Notes: a model not told the origin generated them from the letters alone. 64,000 bases of DNA from Chloracidobacterium sp. (GCA_015075585.1 JABTUB010000001.1:806001-870000), one strand, 5' to 3'; shown: positions 24,224-33,739, numbered from the stretch's first letter. A program made the numbers and translations.

Positions 24224-26035
24224 ATGGAAGGAACTAACCGCGAGAGCACGACAGTAGAACCGAAAAAGCGGTCCTGGCGTGAGGTTCTTGAAACAGAAGA
24301 GGCCGTTCGGGTCATCTACTTGATATTTGGCTTTTGTGCCATTTTGATGGTGATGATCTTTTTGCAGATGCGTACCGATGCGATCTGCTGCGGCGATTGG
24401 GACGGCTATTACCACATAAAATGGTCGTCGATGCTCTGGGAGAATTTTAGGCAGGGCAAATGGCTGCCGACCTTTGAGTGGCTGCCGCTAACTGTTCTGA
24501 ATCCAAGGGATTACGCGGATCACCATTTCCTTTTCCATCTCCTGCAGATACCTTTTCTCTGGCTCTTTGAGCCAGTGATGGCGGCAAAGGTCTCGACCAT
24601 CTTTTACGGCACTTTTGCGATCTTTTCGGTCTATTGGCTGATATTCCGCTACGGCGTCAAACATCAGCTGATATGGCTCGGTGCGTTGCTGACGTGTGCG
24701 AACGCCTTCTATTACCGAATGAATATGGCGAAGGCGCCGCCTCTGACCATCATCATTACAGTACTCGGCATACATCTGCTGTTCCGGCGTAAATATGTAT
24801 GGCTGCTGCCTCTGATGTTCGCCTTCGTATGGACATACAGTTTATTCCCGCTGCTGTTTTTCGCCGCGATCATTTGGACGGCGATAATCGCGTGGAATGA
24901 GCACCGCTTTGAGTGGCGGCCGCTTGCTTATACGGGAGCCGGCCTTGTTTTAGGAAATGTCATCAATCCGTATTTCCCGAACAATCTTTTTCTCTTTGTC
25001 GAGCATTTTGCCGAAAAGTTCAAGGTAGGTTCAGACTTTGTCGTAGCCGTCGGCGGCGAATGGTACTCCTACACAGGACAAGAGCTTTTGACGGAATTTC
25101 CGGTTGCATTCGCCGCGATGCTGCTCGGATATATCCTTTTTATGCCCAGAGGAGGCAAGCTTCCGGAACGAGCGACATTCTTTCTCGCGTTCGCGTCGAT
25201 ACTCGTTGCCGCACAGTTCCGCTCAAAGCGATTCGCCGAATACTTTCCGCCGTTCGCCATTCTGTTCGGAGCGTTCAGTTGGCAGGCATTCACTGCACCA
25301 AAGGTCGCTGAATTGCCCGATGAATTCCAACGCGAGATCGACCCTTATCTGGACAAAGGCAAACCCGCACCATCCGCAAGCCTTTGGGCTTATACAAAAA
25401 ATGCATTCGTGTGGGTGTTAGGCATCGCGCTGTCGATAATGTTCCTCTTCAGCCTTGTCGGCTTTCATAAATTCGGTATTGAGATCACGGGCGTCAGCGA
25501 GAGCATAAGGGCCAATGAGCCTGCATCGAAATACGAAAAAGCGATGCAGTGGGCTACCGGAACCGATGAGAACGGCGTCGAGAACATCCCTGCGGGCGAG
25601 ATGATCTTTAACTGCACTTGGGATGATTTTCCGAAACTGTTCTTTTACGACACGAAACACACATACGTTTACGGCCTTGACCCGAACTACCTCTACTCGG
25701 AGAATCCCGATCTTTACAAACTGCTCAAAGACCTGACAGAAGGAAAGGTTGACGATCCGGCACCATTGATCCGAGAGCGGTTCGGTGCGCGCTTTGTCTT
25801 TGCTGATGCCAAAGAGAATACAGAGATGTTCGCAAAAGCTCTTGACTCCGGTTGGGCCGAGATCGTCTATGAGGATCAGGATGCGAGGCTGATGAAGATC
25901 CGTGATCAGAAAGGTGCGCCGTCCGATCCCTCGGCTGATGAGGCCCCGGAGACGCCGGAAGAAAAGCAGATACTCGATCAGCAGGAACGTAATGATAAGA
26001 ACGCGAACCTCGACCTCGAAGATGACGAAAATTAG
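24224..26035 (+). CDS. Multi-pass membrane protein with GT-C / STT3-like features
   Basis: 603 residues, about ten hydrophobic segments from residue 32 to 420, then a soluble C-terminal domain. The first periplasmic loop holds CGDWDGYYHIKW, like the D-x-D...YYH loop of AglB/STT3 oligosaccharyltransferases, and DYADHHFLFHLL further on. The C-terminal domain contains CTWDDFPKLFFYD and YVYGLDPNYLY. A glycosyltransferase using a lipid-linked sugar is the best guess; it lacks an obvious WWDxG motif. The weak start context and absent ribosome site make the first residues uncertain. It overlaps the next gene by 14 nt. Confidence 0.7.
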   Translation: MEGTNRESTTVEPKKRSWREVLETEEAVRVIYLIFGFCAILMVMIFLQMRTDAICCGDWDGYYHIKWSSMLWENFRQGKWLPTFEWLPLTVLNPRDYADHHFLFHLLQIPFLWLFEPVMAAKVSTIFYGTFAIFSVYWLIFRYGVKHQLIWLGALLTCANAFYYRMNMAKAPPLTIIITVLGIHLLFRRKYVWLLPLMFAFVWTYSLFPLLFFAAIIWTAIIAWNEHRFEWRPLAYTGAGLVLGNVINPYFPNNLFLFVEHFAEKFKVGSDFVVAVGGEWYSYTGQELLTEFPVAFAAMLLGYILFMPRGGKLPERATFFLAFASILVAAQFRSKRFAEYFPPFAILFGAFSWQAFTAPKVAELPDEFQREIDPYLDKGKPAPSASLWAYTKNAFVWVLGIALSIMFLFSLVGFHKFGIEITGVSESIRANEPASKYEKAMQWATGTDENGVENIPAGEMIFNCTWDDFPKLFFYDTKHTYVYGLDPNYLYSENPDLYKLLKDLTEGKVDDPAPLIRERFGARFVFADAKENTEMFAKALDSGWAEIVYEDQDARLMKIRDQKGAPSDPSADEAPETPEEKQILDQQERNDKNANLDLEDDEN

Positions 26036-26429
26036 CCTGCCGCTCTTCGCATTGATACTTTTCGTTACAGCGTGTTCGCCCAATGAGGGCGTTCTTCGTT
26101 CCGGGACTGCGACACCGCCGCAGGCCGAGCAGGCGACGCAGCGAAACACCGCCGAAGCCGTGGTTGAAGATATGCGCACCGCCGCGTTCTCATTTATTTA
26201 TGTCATAAGGCGGGCAGACGGCGGCGCACTGAGCAAGAATGATATCGCATCCATACGGACATTGACCGCGGCCGCGAATCGGCGCGAACTTACTGCGGAC
26301 GGCACGGCGGTCGTCGTAGGAACCAACGCTCCCGTTGTGTTTGACGCCTTGACCGAAGGGAAGCAACGCCTGACGGTCGAAGATATGTCTCCGCAGCCGC
26401 CACCTGCCGAGAAAGTAATGCCGAACTAA
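26022..26429 (+). CDS. Small lipoprotein of unknown function
   Basis: 135 residues from an ATG that lies inside the end of the preceding gene. Signal sequence with lipobox LFVTAC-S predicts lipid anchoring. The rest is a single small domain (EDMRTAAFSFIYVIRRADGG, VVVGTNAPVVFDAL) I do not recognise. The 14-nt overlap with the GT-C-like gene implies coupled translation, so it may be an accessory of that membrane enzyme. Confidence 0.7.
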   Translation: MTKISLPLFALILFVTACSPNEGVLRSGTATPPQAEQATQRNTAEAVVEDMRTAAFSFIYVIRRADGGALSKNDIASIRTLTAAANRRELTADGTAVVVGTNAPVVFDALTEGKQRLTVEDMSPQPPPAEKVMPN

Positions 26430-26458
26430 CGGAAATAGCGTATATTAGACGAGCGAAT

Positions 26459-27676
26459 ATGCAGGACGACGAGCTTCAAGAACCCCTCGATATTCCTGAG
26501 GAAACGGCAGTGGAACCGGCCGCGTTCCGGACGGTTCGTCTCGATCCGTCATCGCCCTCGATCCGTTCGATCGTTCGGGTGGTCGTCATCGCATTGATCG
26601 GCGTTGCCATCTCGGGCTGGGTTCAGAGCATCGTTTCATCGCTCTCGTATCTGTTCTTTTTGATCGTGCTGTCGCTGTTCTTTGCCTATTTGATCGATCC
26701 GATCGTGAAGCTGATCAGACGGCCGTTCAAGGCTCACGGCGTTGAGCGTTTTATGCCGCGTTCGGTTGCGATCCTGCTGGCATACATACTTGTTTTCGGC
26801 GGCATAGGTTTCGCAATTTCAAATCTTGCGCCGCGGGTTGTCGAGCAAGCAAAAGAGTTCGGACAGAATCTTCCGAGTTACGGGGCGACGCTCCGGCAAA
26901 AACTCAATGAACTGAACGGCCGCTTTGACCGCCTTCGAATCCCCGACGAGATCCAATCAGACCTTACAAAGAAAGCGACCGAGATCGCGGGTTCGATATC
27001 GGCGACCTTGGGTGTGTTTTTCTTAACGGTCGCAACATTTGTCCCATGGCTGATACTTATACCGGTGATCGCGTTCTTTTTCCTAAAGGATGCGAACCTG
27101 TTCCGTCTCGGCGTTCTCAGATCATTTCCGGCCGGGCGCTGGCGTATGCGCGCGGAAATGGTGCTGCAAGATCTCAATACTACGCTTGCTGCATATACGC
27201 GGGCGCAGTTGATATCGTGTTTCCTTATCGGTTTGATCTGCGTGCTGGGCTTTTATATGCTTGGCATGAAATACGCATTGCTGCTTGGTATCATAGCCGG
27301 TATCTTTGAATTCGTGCCGCTGCTCGGGCCGGCACTTGTGGGCGTAATAGTCGTTGCGACCGCCGTGGCTTCAGAGAACCCATGGCGTGGGCTATATGTT
27401 GCGGTCTTTTTGATAGTGCTTCGGGTCATTCAGGATTATCTGATGTATCCTCGCATTGTGCGTGGCGGCATTCACCTGCACCCGCTTGCGATCATTCTCG
27501 CGATCCTTGCAGGCGAACAGATCGCCGGCATTCCGGGTGTATTCGTGTCAATTCCGTTCGTTGCCGTCGCAACGGTTGCCTATCGGCATATTCTTGATCA
27601 CCGAGGCCATCGCAGCCTTATCGCAAGCTGGATCGAAGGCTCCGAACAGACCAAGCAAAGTAATGCCGACGCGTAG
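26459..27676 (+). CDS. AI-2E family (PerM/TqsA-like) membrane protein
   Basis: 405 residues. Hydrophobic helices pair near the N-terminus (ISGWVQSIVSSLSYLFFLIVLS), followed by an amphipathic middle (EFGQNLPSYGATLRQKLNEL) and C-terminal helices with GIFEFVPLLGPALV and IVRGGIHLHPLAIILAIL, the AI-2E signatures. Members export autoinducer-2, act as Na+/H+ antiporters or remain unassigned. 29 bp downstream of the lipoprotein gene, converging on lpxK. Confidence 0.9.
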   Translation: MQDDELQEPLDIPEETAVEPAAFRTVRLDPSSPSIRSIVRVVVIALIGVAISGWVQSIVSSLSYLFFLIVLSLFFAYLIDPIVKLIRRPFKAHGVERFMPRSVAILLAYILVFGGIGFAISNLAPRVVEQAKEFGQNLPSYGATLRQKLNELNGRFDRLRIPDEIQSDLTKKATEIAGSISATLGVFFLTVATFVPWLILIPVIAFFFLKDANLFRLGVLRSFPAGRWRMRAEMVLQDLNTTLAAYTRAQLISCFLIGLICVLGFYMLGMKYALLLGIIAGIFEFVPLLGPALVGVIVVATAVASENPWRGLYVAVFLIVLRVIQDYLMYPRIVRGGIHLHPLAIILAILAGEQIAGIPGVFVSIPFVAVATVAYRHILDHRGHRSLIASWIEGSEQTKQSNADA

Positions 27677-27688
27677 TTTCGTGCAAAT

Positions 27689-28723
27689 TTAGAACCGACC
27701 TTTTGATCGAAGCATTTCGACGAAGTCATCGCATCGGTCGATCTCGATCTCGGTCTCAACAACAAAGCAGGGAAGCGGCAACTCAAAGTGCCGCAGCCTT
27801 TCGGCATCTTTTGCGGTGGTGAGAAGCGCGCTTGCGCCCGAAAGGCGAGCTTCATCCGCGATCCGTTCGATATCGTCTTCTGTAAAGCGATGGTGGTCTT
27901 TGAATATTTGTGTATCCGCAAGCGTATAGCCGCCGCGGCGAAGCAATTCAAAGAAGCTCTCGGGATTTCCGATACCGCAGAACGCATAGGAACGGCCTTC
28001 ATGAACGGCTGCGAGCTGCTCTCCGTTGTTCGCTGCATCATTCGATCCGATCAGCCGCTTTATTCGCGTTCTGCATGTAAAGATGTCGAGCTTCGGGTTG
28101 ATCTCCAAAAGATCAGCCTTGATCGTGTCGATATGGCGGACGAGGTCGGCACGCGTGATCATGGCGATGTCCGCTCGCTGAAGGCCTTTTAGAGGTTCAC
28201 GCAGGCGGCCGGCCGGCAAGAGTTCGCCGCCGCCAAAAGGATCGGTCGCATCGATGCACACGATGTCGAGATCCCGCTTGAGTTTTCGATGTTGAAAACC
28301 GTCGTCAAGCACAAAGACCGCGGTTCCGAATCGCCTGACAGCCCATTCGCCGGCTGAAAGTCGATCCGCGTCGGCTATCACGATGGCGCGTTCCTGAAGG
28401 TTTCGTGCTAATTCGACCGGCTCATCGCCGCCGGCATCTGCGTCAGCAAGCACGTTTTTCCCGTCGCTTACGAGTACACGTTTGCGTGATTCCTTTCGCC
28501 CGTAGCCTCGTGTTAGGATGCACACCGGCGAGCCGTGTGCAGAGAGTGAATTCGCAACGAATGCTGTCAGCGGCGTCTTTCCGGTGCCGCCTGTGGTCAG
28601 ATTGCCGATGCTTATGACACGAGCGTTCAGCGAGGCTGTATGAAATACGCCGCGATCGTAGAGCGTATTCCTCAGATCTGTGACCTTTTCGTAAATGAAT
28701 GAGAGCAGCCTCATCGCCGACAT
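27689..28723 (-). CDS. lpxK: Tetraacyldisaccharide 4'-kinase
   Basis: 344 residues. Walker A is SIGNLTTGGTGKTPLT; TRGYGR, GDEPVELA, and DDGFQHRKLKRDLDI are the LpxK signatures. It phosphorylates the 4' position of the lipid A disaccharide at the inner membrane. Together with lpxI it shows that this organism makes lipid A. The N-terminal helix should bind the membrane. It converges with the AI-2E gene, with only 12 nt between the stops. Confidence 0.95.
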   Translation of the reverse strand: MSAMRLLSFIYEKVTDLRNTLYDRGVFHTASLNARVISIGNLTTGGTGKTPLTAFVANSLSAHGSPVCILTRGYGRKESRKRVLVSDGKNVLADADAGGDEPVELARNLQERAIVIADADRLSAGEWAVRRFGTAVFVLDDGFQHRKLKRDLDIVCIDATDPFGGGELLPAGRLREPLKGLQRADIAMITRADLVRHIDTIKADLLEINPKLDIFTCRTRIKRLIGSNDAANNGEQLAAVHEGRSYAFCGIGNPESFFELLRRGGYTLADTQIFKDHHRFTEDDIERIADEARLSGASALLTTAKDAERLRHFELPLPCFVVETEIEIDRCDDFVEMLRSKGRF

Positions 28724-28760
28724 TATCGGCTATCAGCGCGACAGCGGCAAAATACGTTAG

Positions 28761-29843
28761 TTATTTCTTTCCTGCCGCTGCAAGGCGTTCGAGCTTTGTT
28801 TGTGCCCGACCGCTGTCGATGGAATGCTCGGCGAGCCTTGCTGCTTGAAGTGTTGTCTTTGCCAAGCCGCCGATAAGTATCGCCGCCGCAGCGTTCATTA
28901 CGATAAGCGATCGGGCCTCGTCGCGGCGTTTGCTTTCGAGGACGTCGCGTATGATAGCGGCGCTTTCTTTTGCGGAGTGGCACTTCAGCCCCGCGGTGCT
29001 GCCTTTTTTCAAACCGAAATCTTCGGGTGTGAGCGTGAATGTGCGTGTCTTGTTGCCGATCGCCTCCATAACGTGCGTCGGTCCTGAGATCGAGATCTCA
29101 TCGAGGCCGTCAACGCCCTGAACGACCCACGCCTTATCAACCTTCAGCATCGCGAGTGCATTGCCTACAGGCGAGATCAGCGAATGATGCCAAAGGCCGA
29201 TCAGCATTCGCGATACGGGAGCAGGATTTGCTATTGCTCCCAATAGATTCAGACAAGTGCGAATGCCGAGTGCTCGGCGTACCATGCCTACGCGGTTTAG
29301 CGAAGGATGAAACTTCGGTGCCGCCATAAAGCAAATCTCGATCCCGTCAAGCGCTGATTGTGCCGTTTCAACATCAGCCGCGGGCTTAATGCCGAGTTCG
29401 GCGAGCACGTCGGAACTGCCGATGGCTGTCGTAACGCCGCGATTGCTTTGTTTTGCCACCGGAAGGCCAGCTCCTGCCGCTACGATAGCCGCCGCCGTCG
29501 AGACATTGAAGGTCTTTGCAGATGAAGAGCCTGTGCCGGCGATATCAACCGCGTTTTTCGGTACTGACCGCAGATGGATCGCCTGCTCCCGCATTACCTT
29601 CGTCATTCCCGCAAGCTCCTCGGCGGTTTCGCCTTTTGCGGTCAATGCCGTAAGAGCAGCGGCGATCTGGATCGAACCGTGACGCCCGTCTGTGAGGATG
29701 CGGAAAAAGTTTGCGGCGTCGGGCGCAGTGAGATGCTCACCGCGGATGAGCTTAACGATGTATGGGAACAGCGGCGAATCGGCCTTTGGATTTGTTGCTG
29801 AAACCGGAGCGGACATTAACCACTCGGTCTTTGTCTGGTGCAT
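28761..29843 (-). CDS. trpD: Anthranilate phosphoribosyltransferase (divergent)
   Basis: 360 residues, or 351 if ATG 29816 is used. Fold markers are ILTDGRHGSIQIAAALTAL, TFNVSTAAA, RRALGIRT, LNLLGAIANPA and VDGLDEISISGP. It joins anthranilate and PRPP in tryptophan synthesis. Two normally strict sites differ: the PRPP loop GTGGDG reads GTGSSS, and KHGNR reads KQSNR. The Mg-binding DE pair and the NxST motif are kept. It follows trpG by 71 bp. Either a divergent TrpD or a TrpD-like enzyme of other specificity. Confidence 0.8.
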   Translation of the reverse strand: MHQTKTEWLMSAPVSATNPKADSPLFPYIVKLIRGEHLTAPDAANFFRILTDGRHGSIQIAAALTALTAKGETAEELAGMTKVMREQAIHLRSVPKNAVDIAGTGSSSAKTFNVSTAAAIVAAGAGLPVAKQSNRGVTTAIGSSDVLAELGIKPAADVETAQSALDGIEICFMAAPKFHPSLNRVGMVRRALGIRTCLNLLGAIANPAPVSRMLIGLWHHSLISPVGNALAMLKVDKAWVVQGVDGLDEISISGPTHVMEAIGNKTRTFTLTPEDFGLKKGSTAGLKCHSAKESAAIIRDVLESKRRDEARSLIVMNAAAAILIGGLAKTTLQAARLAEHSIDSGRAQTKLERLAAAGKK

Positions 29844-29914
29844 AGCAATTTGACGGCCGGGAGTAGAATGGAAAGCAGTGAGCGGGGAGTGAAAACGCTC
29901 CCATTACTACTTTC

Positions 29915-30481
29915 TCAAAGTTCAAGGAAGTTTTGCAACAATTTTTTACCGTGGTCGCTCAATATCGACTCAGGATGGAACTGTACGCCCTCGATCTTTT
30001 TGGTTCTGTGCCGCAATCCCATTACAAGCCCGTCGGGCGACTCTGCCGACACCACAAGTTCAGCAGGCAGTGAATCGCGATCAACGACGAGCGAATGATA
30101 CCTTCCGGCCGCAAAGCTCTGCGGTATGCCGGAAAAGACCGTCTTGCCGTCATGAACGATCTCAACCGGTTTGCCGTGGACAGGTTCAGGCGCTCGAATG
30201 ACCTTGCCGCCAAAGTGCTGTCCTATCGCTTGGTGCCCGAGACAAACCCCAAGGATCGGGACGCGGCCCGCAAACCGTTCGATCACACCAAGCGAGATGC
30301 CTGCGGTGTCCGGCGTTCCGGGCCCCGGCGAGATCACGATGTGCTGCGGCCGCAGGTCTTCGTCCACTTCATCAACGGACACTTCATCATTTCGCACAAC
30401 TTTCATCTCGGCGCCCAATTCGCCGAAATATTGGACGAGGTTGAAGGTAAAAGAATCGTAATTGTCTATAACAAGAAGCAT
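29915..30481 (-). CDS. trpG: Glutamine amidotransferase component of anthranilate / aminodeoxychorismate synthase
   Basis: 188 residues from ATG 30481 (LLVIDNYDSFTFNLVQY). The class I triad is present: Cys in GVCLGHQAIG, and His and Glu in FHPESI. It supplies ammonia to the TrpE or PabB subunit, neither of which is in this window. Adjacent trpD favours tryptophan synthesis, but TrpG is often shared with folate synthesis. 20 nt after the SDR stop. Confidence 0.92.
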   Translation of the reverse strand: MLLVIDNYDSFTFNLVQYFGELGAEMKVVRNDEVSVDEVDEDLRPQHIVISPGPGTPDTAGISLGVIERFAGRVPILGVCLGHQAIGQHFGGKVIRAPEPVHGKPVEIVHDGKTVFSGIPQSFAAGRYHSLVVDRDSLPAELVVSAESPDGLVMGLRHRTKKIEGVQFHPESILSDHGKKLLQNFLEL

Positions 30482-30501
30482 TGTCTCTGTTTCGCGGCCG
30501 G

Positions 30502-31284
30502 TTATGTCAGGCTCGTTCCAAGCATCCATGCACCGCCGTCCACCACAAGCGTAACACCGTTGATATAGCTTGCGGCATCGGATGCAAGGAATAGGGCGGC
30601 GTTTCGAATGTCCTCGATGCGGCCGAACCTGCCGAGCGGAATGCGCTTTGCAAGTTTGTCGCGCAGTTCGGGCAGCAGCAGGCGTTTCATCCCCTCAGTA
30701 TCTTCGATCGGCCCCGGAGCGATTCCGTTAACTCGGATGCCGTGCATACCCCATTCGACCGAAAGGTTGCGCGTGACAGCATCGACCGCGGCCTTCGCCG
30801 CCGATACATGTATCTGCATCGGCGTAGCCAGATAATGCAGTGTGGCCGAGATGTTGATTATCTGCCCTCTCGACGATCTTAATGCCTCGAACGCCGCACG
30901 ACAGGTGTTGAATGTGCCCTTGGTGTCTATGTCTATCACGGTTCCGAAGCCGTTCGGCGACAGCTCGTTCGCCGCACAGAGAAAGTTGCCCGCGGCACCG
31001 TTGACCACGATATCGAGACGTCCGTAATGATCCAGCGTTCGGCGGATGGCTTCTTCGATCGCGGCAGAATCGCGAACGTCCGCCGCGATCGCGAGACACT
31101 CGCCGCCGTTCTCTTCGATGAACTGCTTTTGTGCGATCAGATTGTCCTCTTTACGGCTGATTATCGTAAGCTTTGCTCCGTGTTCCGCAAAGGCTCGGGC
31201 GACGCCGCCGGTAATGCCCGTGCCGCCGCCTGTAACAAATGCGATCTTTCCCTGTAAAATGTCTTTGCAGAATACTCTGTCCAT
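30502..31284 (-). CDS. SDR oxidoreductase, 2,4-dienoyl-CoA reductase-like
   Basis: 260 residues. TGGGTGITGGVARAFAEHGA is the NADPH-binding turn. NGAAGNFLCAANELSPNGF and the following IDTKGTFN resemble peroxisomal-type 2,4-dienoyl-CoA reductases, which, as here, lack the usual SDR Tyr (HVSAAKAAVDA keeps the Lys). It would reduce unsaturated acyl-CoA during beta-oxidation. The family is firm, the substrate likely. It is upstream of trpG on the same strand and diverges from the lipoprotein gene at 31320. Confidence 0.82.
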   Translation of the reverse strand: MDRVFCKDILQGKIAFVTGGGTGITGGVARAFAEHGAKLTIISRKEDNLIAQKQFIEENGGECLAIAADVRDSAAIEEAIRRTLDHYGRLDIVVNGAAGNFLCAANELSPNGFGTVIDIDTKGTFNTCRAAFEALRSSRGQIINISATLHYLATPMQIHVSAAKAAVDAVTRNLSVEWGMHGIRVNGIAPGPIEDTEGMKRLLLPELRDKLAKRIPLGRFGRIEDIRNAALFLASDAASYINGVTLVVDGGAWMLGTSLT

Positions 31285-31319
31285 AGTGCACGAATTTTAA
31301 CATACGACGCCAACCGCCC

Positions 31320-32888
31320 ATGAACAAGCGATCAGCAGTCTCAAGATTTCCCGGTACAGGCCTTGTGCTGTCAGCACTGTGTATTTTCGCATCGGCGCTT
31401 TTCCTGGCGGCGTGTTCAGAACCGCCGCGAACGGATCTTCGCACCTTTGTACCGGCAGAATCACTCGTATATCTTGAGACAAATGACCTCGCAGCGGCCC
31501 TGCAGCCGGTGATCGACAGCAAGCCAATGAGCGAGCTTGTGGCGACAAAAGCCGATCTGTCGATGCTGCGCGGCGTACAAATGGCGGTCGCGGTGACGGG
31601 CTTTGTTGCGTCTGAAGAGAAGATCAATGAAACGCAGAGCGTCGGACGGATTCGCCCGCGTTTTGTTGCAGTGGTCGATACTCACAAATGGAATTATCAG
31701 GTCGAGCAATTTGTCGAACAAAAGCTCGGCAGCTTTGTCGAAACGATCTACAACAGTGAGCCAAAACTCGATAAGGGCACGAAAAATAGCGGCAGTTACT
31801 TCAAATGGACCGCGGAAGACGGACGTACGGCCTTTGCTCTTGTCGTGAACGGGATCATTTATTTTGGAAATGATGAGACTGCGATCGATAAGTGTCTCGC
31901 GGCCAAACGCGGCGAGATCGACAGCGTCGCAAAGCTGAACAAAGTGCCTCAGATCGATGAAAAAGTGCTTGCGGCGGGTTATGTTTCCACTGACGGTGTG
32001 GCGCAGATAGCCAACGTGATTTCGCTTCAATTCGCGGGCGAAGCGAGCGATGAGGCGGAAGTTCAGTCGGCGCTCGCGGGAATTTTGCCGCAGATCATTC
32101 GCGGAACAATAACTGATGTTAGCTGGTCGCAACACGAGAGCGCGGCGGGCATCGAAGATACATATCAGGTCGGCACGCCGCCGGATATCGCAACTGCATT
32201 TTCTGAGGCAATGAAGCCTTCGGGGTCTGATGATCAAGGTCTTGCCGGTTCATTGCGCGGCGATATTCAAACTGCGACCAGCTACGACCTGAAAGACCCT
32301 CTGACCGCGTGGAATACGATCGTTGACCGTCTGAAGAATATACTTGACCCGCGTTCCAAAATGATGGCGGATCTGATTGTCCCGGTGCTTTTCGAAGCCT
32401 ACGGAATTGAGAAACCAAGCGATTTCCTTGCATCTGCCGGGCCGATCATTCGTACTGAAAGCGGCGGTAAGGACGGCGACCAACATATGGTTGCCGCAAT
32501 GGTAAAGGATCATGATCGGTTGATAGCGGCTCTCGCAAACCCACAAAAAGGCAAGGCTGAGGACGGCGATCTTGCCGTGCGTTCATCGGACGGGCTTGTT
32601 GAGTTCGGTTCGCCCGAACTTATCGCGCAGATAGATGCTCAGCCGACAGGCGAAGATCGGTTCAAGTCAATGCTTACCGTATCGAAAACAGCGACGGTCC
32701 GAACGATCTCGGTCTCGGCGGACGATACAGCGAAGGTCTGCGATCTGTTGACGACGTGCATCGATAAGAAAAAGGCGTCGGCAATTTCATTAACCGAAAC
32801 GAGCTTCAACAGATCGGGTGTCGAACGAAGGACCATTTCCGATCTGGGCCTGATCGGCTGGATCATCGGACAACTTGTTGAGGAATGA
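31320..32888 (+). CDS. Large lipoprotein of unknown function, DUF3352-like
   Basis: 522 residues. Signal peptide with lipobox LFLAAC-S. The opening of the mature part (RTFVPAESLVYLETNDLAAAL) resembles DUF3352-type proteins, in which two related halves carry a Y-x-E-x-x-D and a N/DGxxxxG repeat. The body holds NGIIYFGNDETAIDKCL and later DQHMVAAMVKD. It should be anchored in the inner or outer membrane facing the periplasm. Role unknown. Short convergent gap with the SprT-like gene. Confidence 0.8.
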   Translation: MNKRSAVSRFPGTGLVLSALCIFASALFLAACSEPPRTDLRTFVPAESLVYLETNDLAAALQPVIDSKPMSELVATKADLSMLRGVQMAVAVTGFVASEEKINETQSVGRIRPRFVAVVDTHKWNYQVEQFVEQKLGSFVETIYNSEPKLDKGTKNSGSYFKWTAEDGRTAFALVVNGIIYFGNDETAIDKCLAAKRGEIDSVAKLNKVPQIDEKVLAAGYVSTDGVAQIANVISLQFAGEASDEAEVQSALAGILPQIIRGTITDVSWSQHESAAGIEDTYQVGTPPDIATAFSEAMKPSGSDDQGLAGSLRGDIQTATSYDLKDPLTAWNTIVDRLKNILDPRSKMMADLIVPVLFEAYGIEKPSDFLASAGPIIRTESGGKDGDQHMVAAMVKDHDRLIAALANPQKGKAEDGDLAVRSSDGLVEFGSPELIAQIDAQPTGEDRFKSMLTVSKTATVRTISVSADDTAKVCDLLTTCIDKKKASAISLTETSFNRSGVERRTISDLGLIGWIIGQLVEE

Positions 32889-32909
32889 CAGCCCAGTCCG
32901 GTAACTCTG

Positions 32910-33662
32910 TCATCTCTTTTTTCGTTTGGCGGCACGTTTCATACGAGCTGTATTATTTTCGATCCACCTTTCGGCCGATGCGTAATGGCGAAACTTCTTT
33001 TCGTCACTGCGAAATGCGGGAGTGTGGTTGCGCCGCCGGCCGTTCACATATTGCGTGGGGTGAAATATGTGCAGCATCTCGTGAAAAAGGATGTAAGAAA
33101 CCACATAACGCGGCACGGAGGCCGAGTCAAATGATCGGCTGACCGTAATATGATCGAGCGTCTCATCGTGGTGCCCAAGAAGGCGGTACGTTCTTTTTGC
33201 CGACCAAGTGAGCGTGGGTTTTGCGAGCGTACTCCCGAAATAGACGCGGTTTAACTCATCAAAAAGCTCGTCGAGGTCGTAGATCTCGCCTTTCGAGGAT
33301 GTTACTACCTTGCGCGCTCGGCTTCGACGCGATTGACGCGCCCTTTCGTGCATTTGATCGGAACGCACATACTCATTGTAGGCATTTCGAGCGGCCGCAG
33401 GTATCCGTTTTCCGAAGAGCTTGCCAACCAAGATATACGCAAGAGCCCGCTGCAATGGAAGCGGCATATCGCTGCAAATCGTCCCGATGCGAACCAATAT
33501 CACGCCGTCTCGAATGCGAACCGTATGATTTATCCCGATATAAGGGTAAAATGAAACACGGACCACCGGGATCGTACGCTCCGGTTCATAGCGGGCGAAC
33601 GCTTCTTCGTAAAATTCCTTTATCGTTGAGAGGGATTCGTGTGGCAAAACAATGTTAGTCAA
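32910..33662 (-). CDS. SprT-like zinc metallopeptidase-fold protein
   Basis: 250 residues from a TTG start at 33662. The zinc motif is H194-E-M-L-H198 (LFHEMLHIFHP), preceded by LFDELNRVYFG and TYRLLGHHDE, the SprT layout. The strongly basic tail (RMKRAAKRKKR) may bind nucleic acid. Eukaryotic relatives cut DNA-protein crosslinks; bacterial members are mostly uncharacterised. It diverges from hrcA, whose promoter overlaps its leader. Confidence 0.82.
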   Translation of the reverse strand: MTNIVLPHESLSTIKEFYEEAFARYEPERTIPVVRVSFYPYIGINHTVRIRDGVILVRIGTICSDMPLPLQRALAYILVGKLFGKRIPAAARNAYNEYVRSDQMHERARQSRRSRARKVVTSSKGEIYDLDELFDELNRVYFGSTLAKPTLTWSAKRTYRLLGHHDETLDHITVSRSFDSASVPRYVVSYILFHEMLHIFHPTQYVNGRRRNHTPAFRSDEKKFRHYASAERWIENNTARMKRAAKRKKR

Positions 33663-33675
33663 AGTTTAATTTATC

Positions 33676-33723
33676 TTGACAATCGATCGAGCGAAATGCT
33701 ATCCATTTATATGGGAAGAGCAT
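33676..33723 (+). promoter_or_regulatory. Promoter and inverted repeat upstream of hrcA
   Basis: TTGACA at 33676 with TATCCA at 33700 (18-bp spacer) is a vegetative-type promoter. Overlapping the -10 region is an imperfect inverted repeat: ATGCT...CCAT (33696-33706) and ATGG...AGCAT (33711-33723). It is not the CIRCE element (TTAGCACTC-N9-GAGTGCTAA), but it occupies the position where HrcA would bind. Confidence 0.45.
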
Positions 33724-33739
33724 ACCGCTTGACGGCAGT

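Noticed and set aside
31461..32237. Minus-strand frame of 258 codons inside the DUF3352-like gene
   Set aside because: Arg/Leu/His-rich composition typical of antisense; the plus gene has a lipobox and coherent domain.
33663..33739. CIRCE operator before hrcA
   Set aside because: No TTAGCACTC-N9-GAGTGCTAA or near match; only a different inverted repeat is present.
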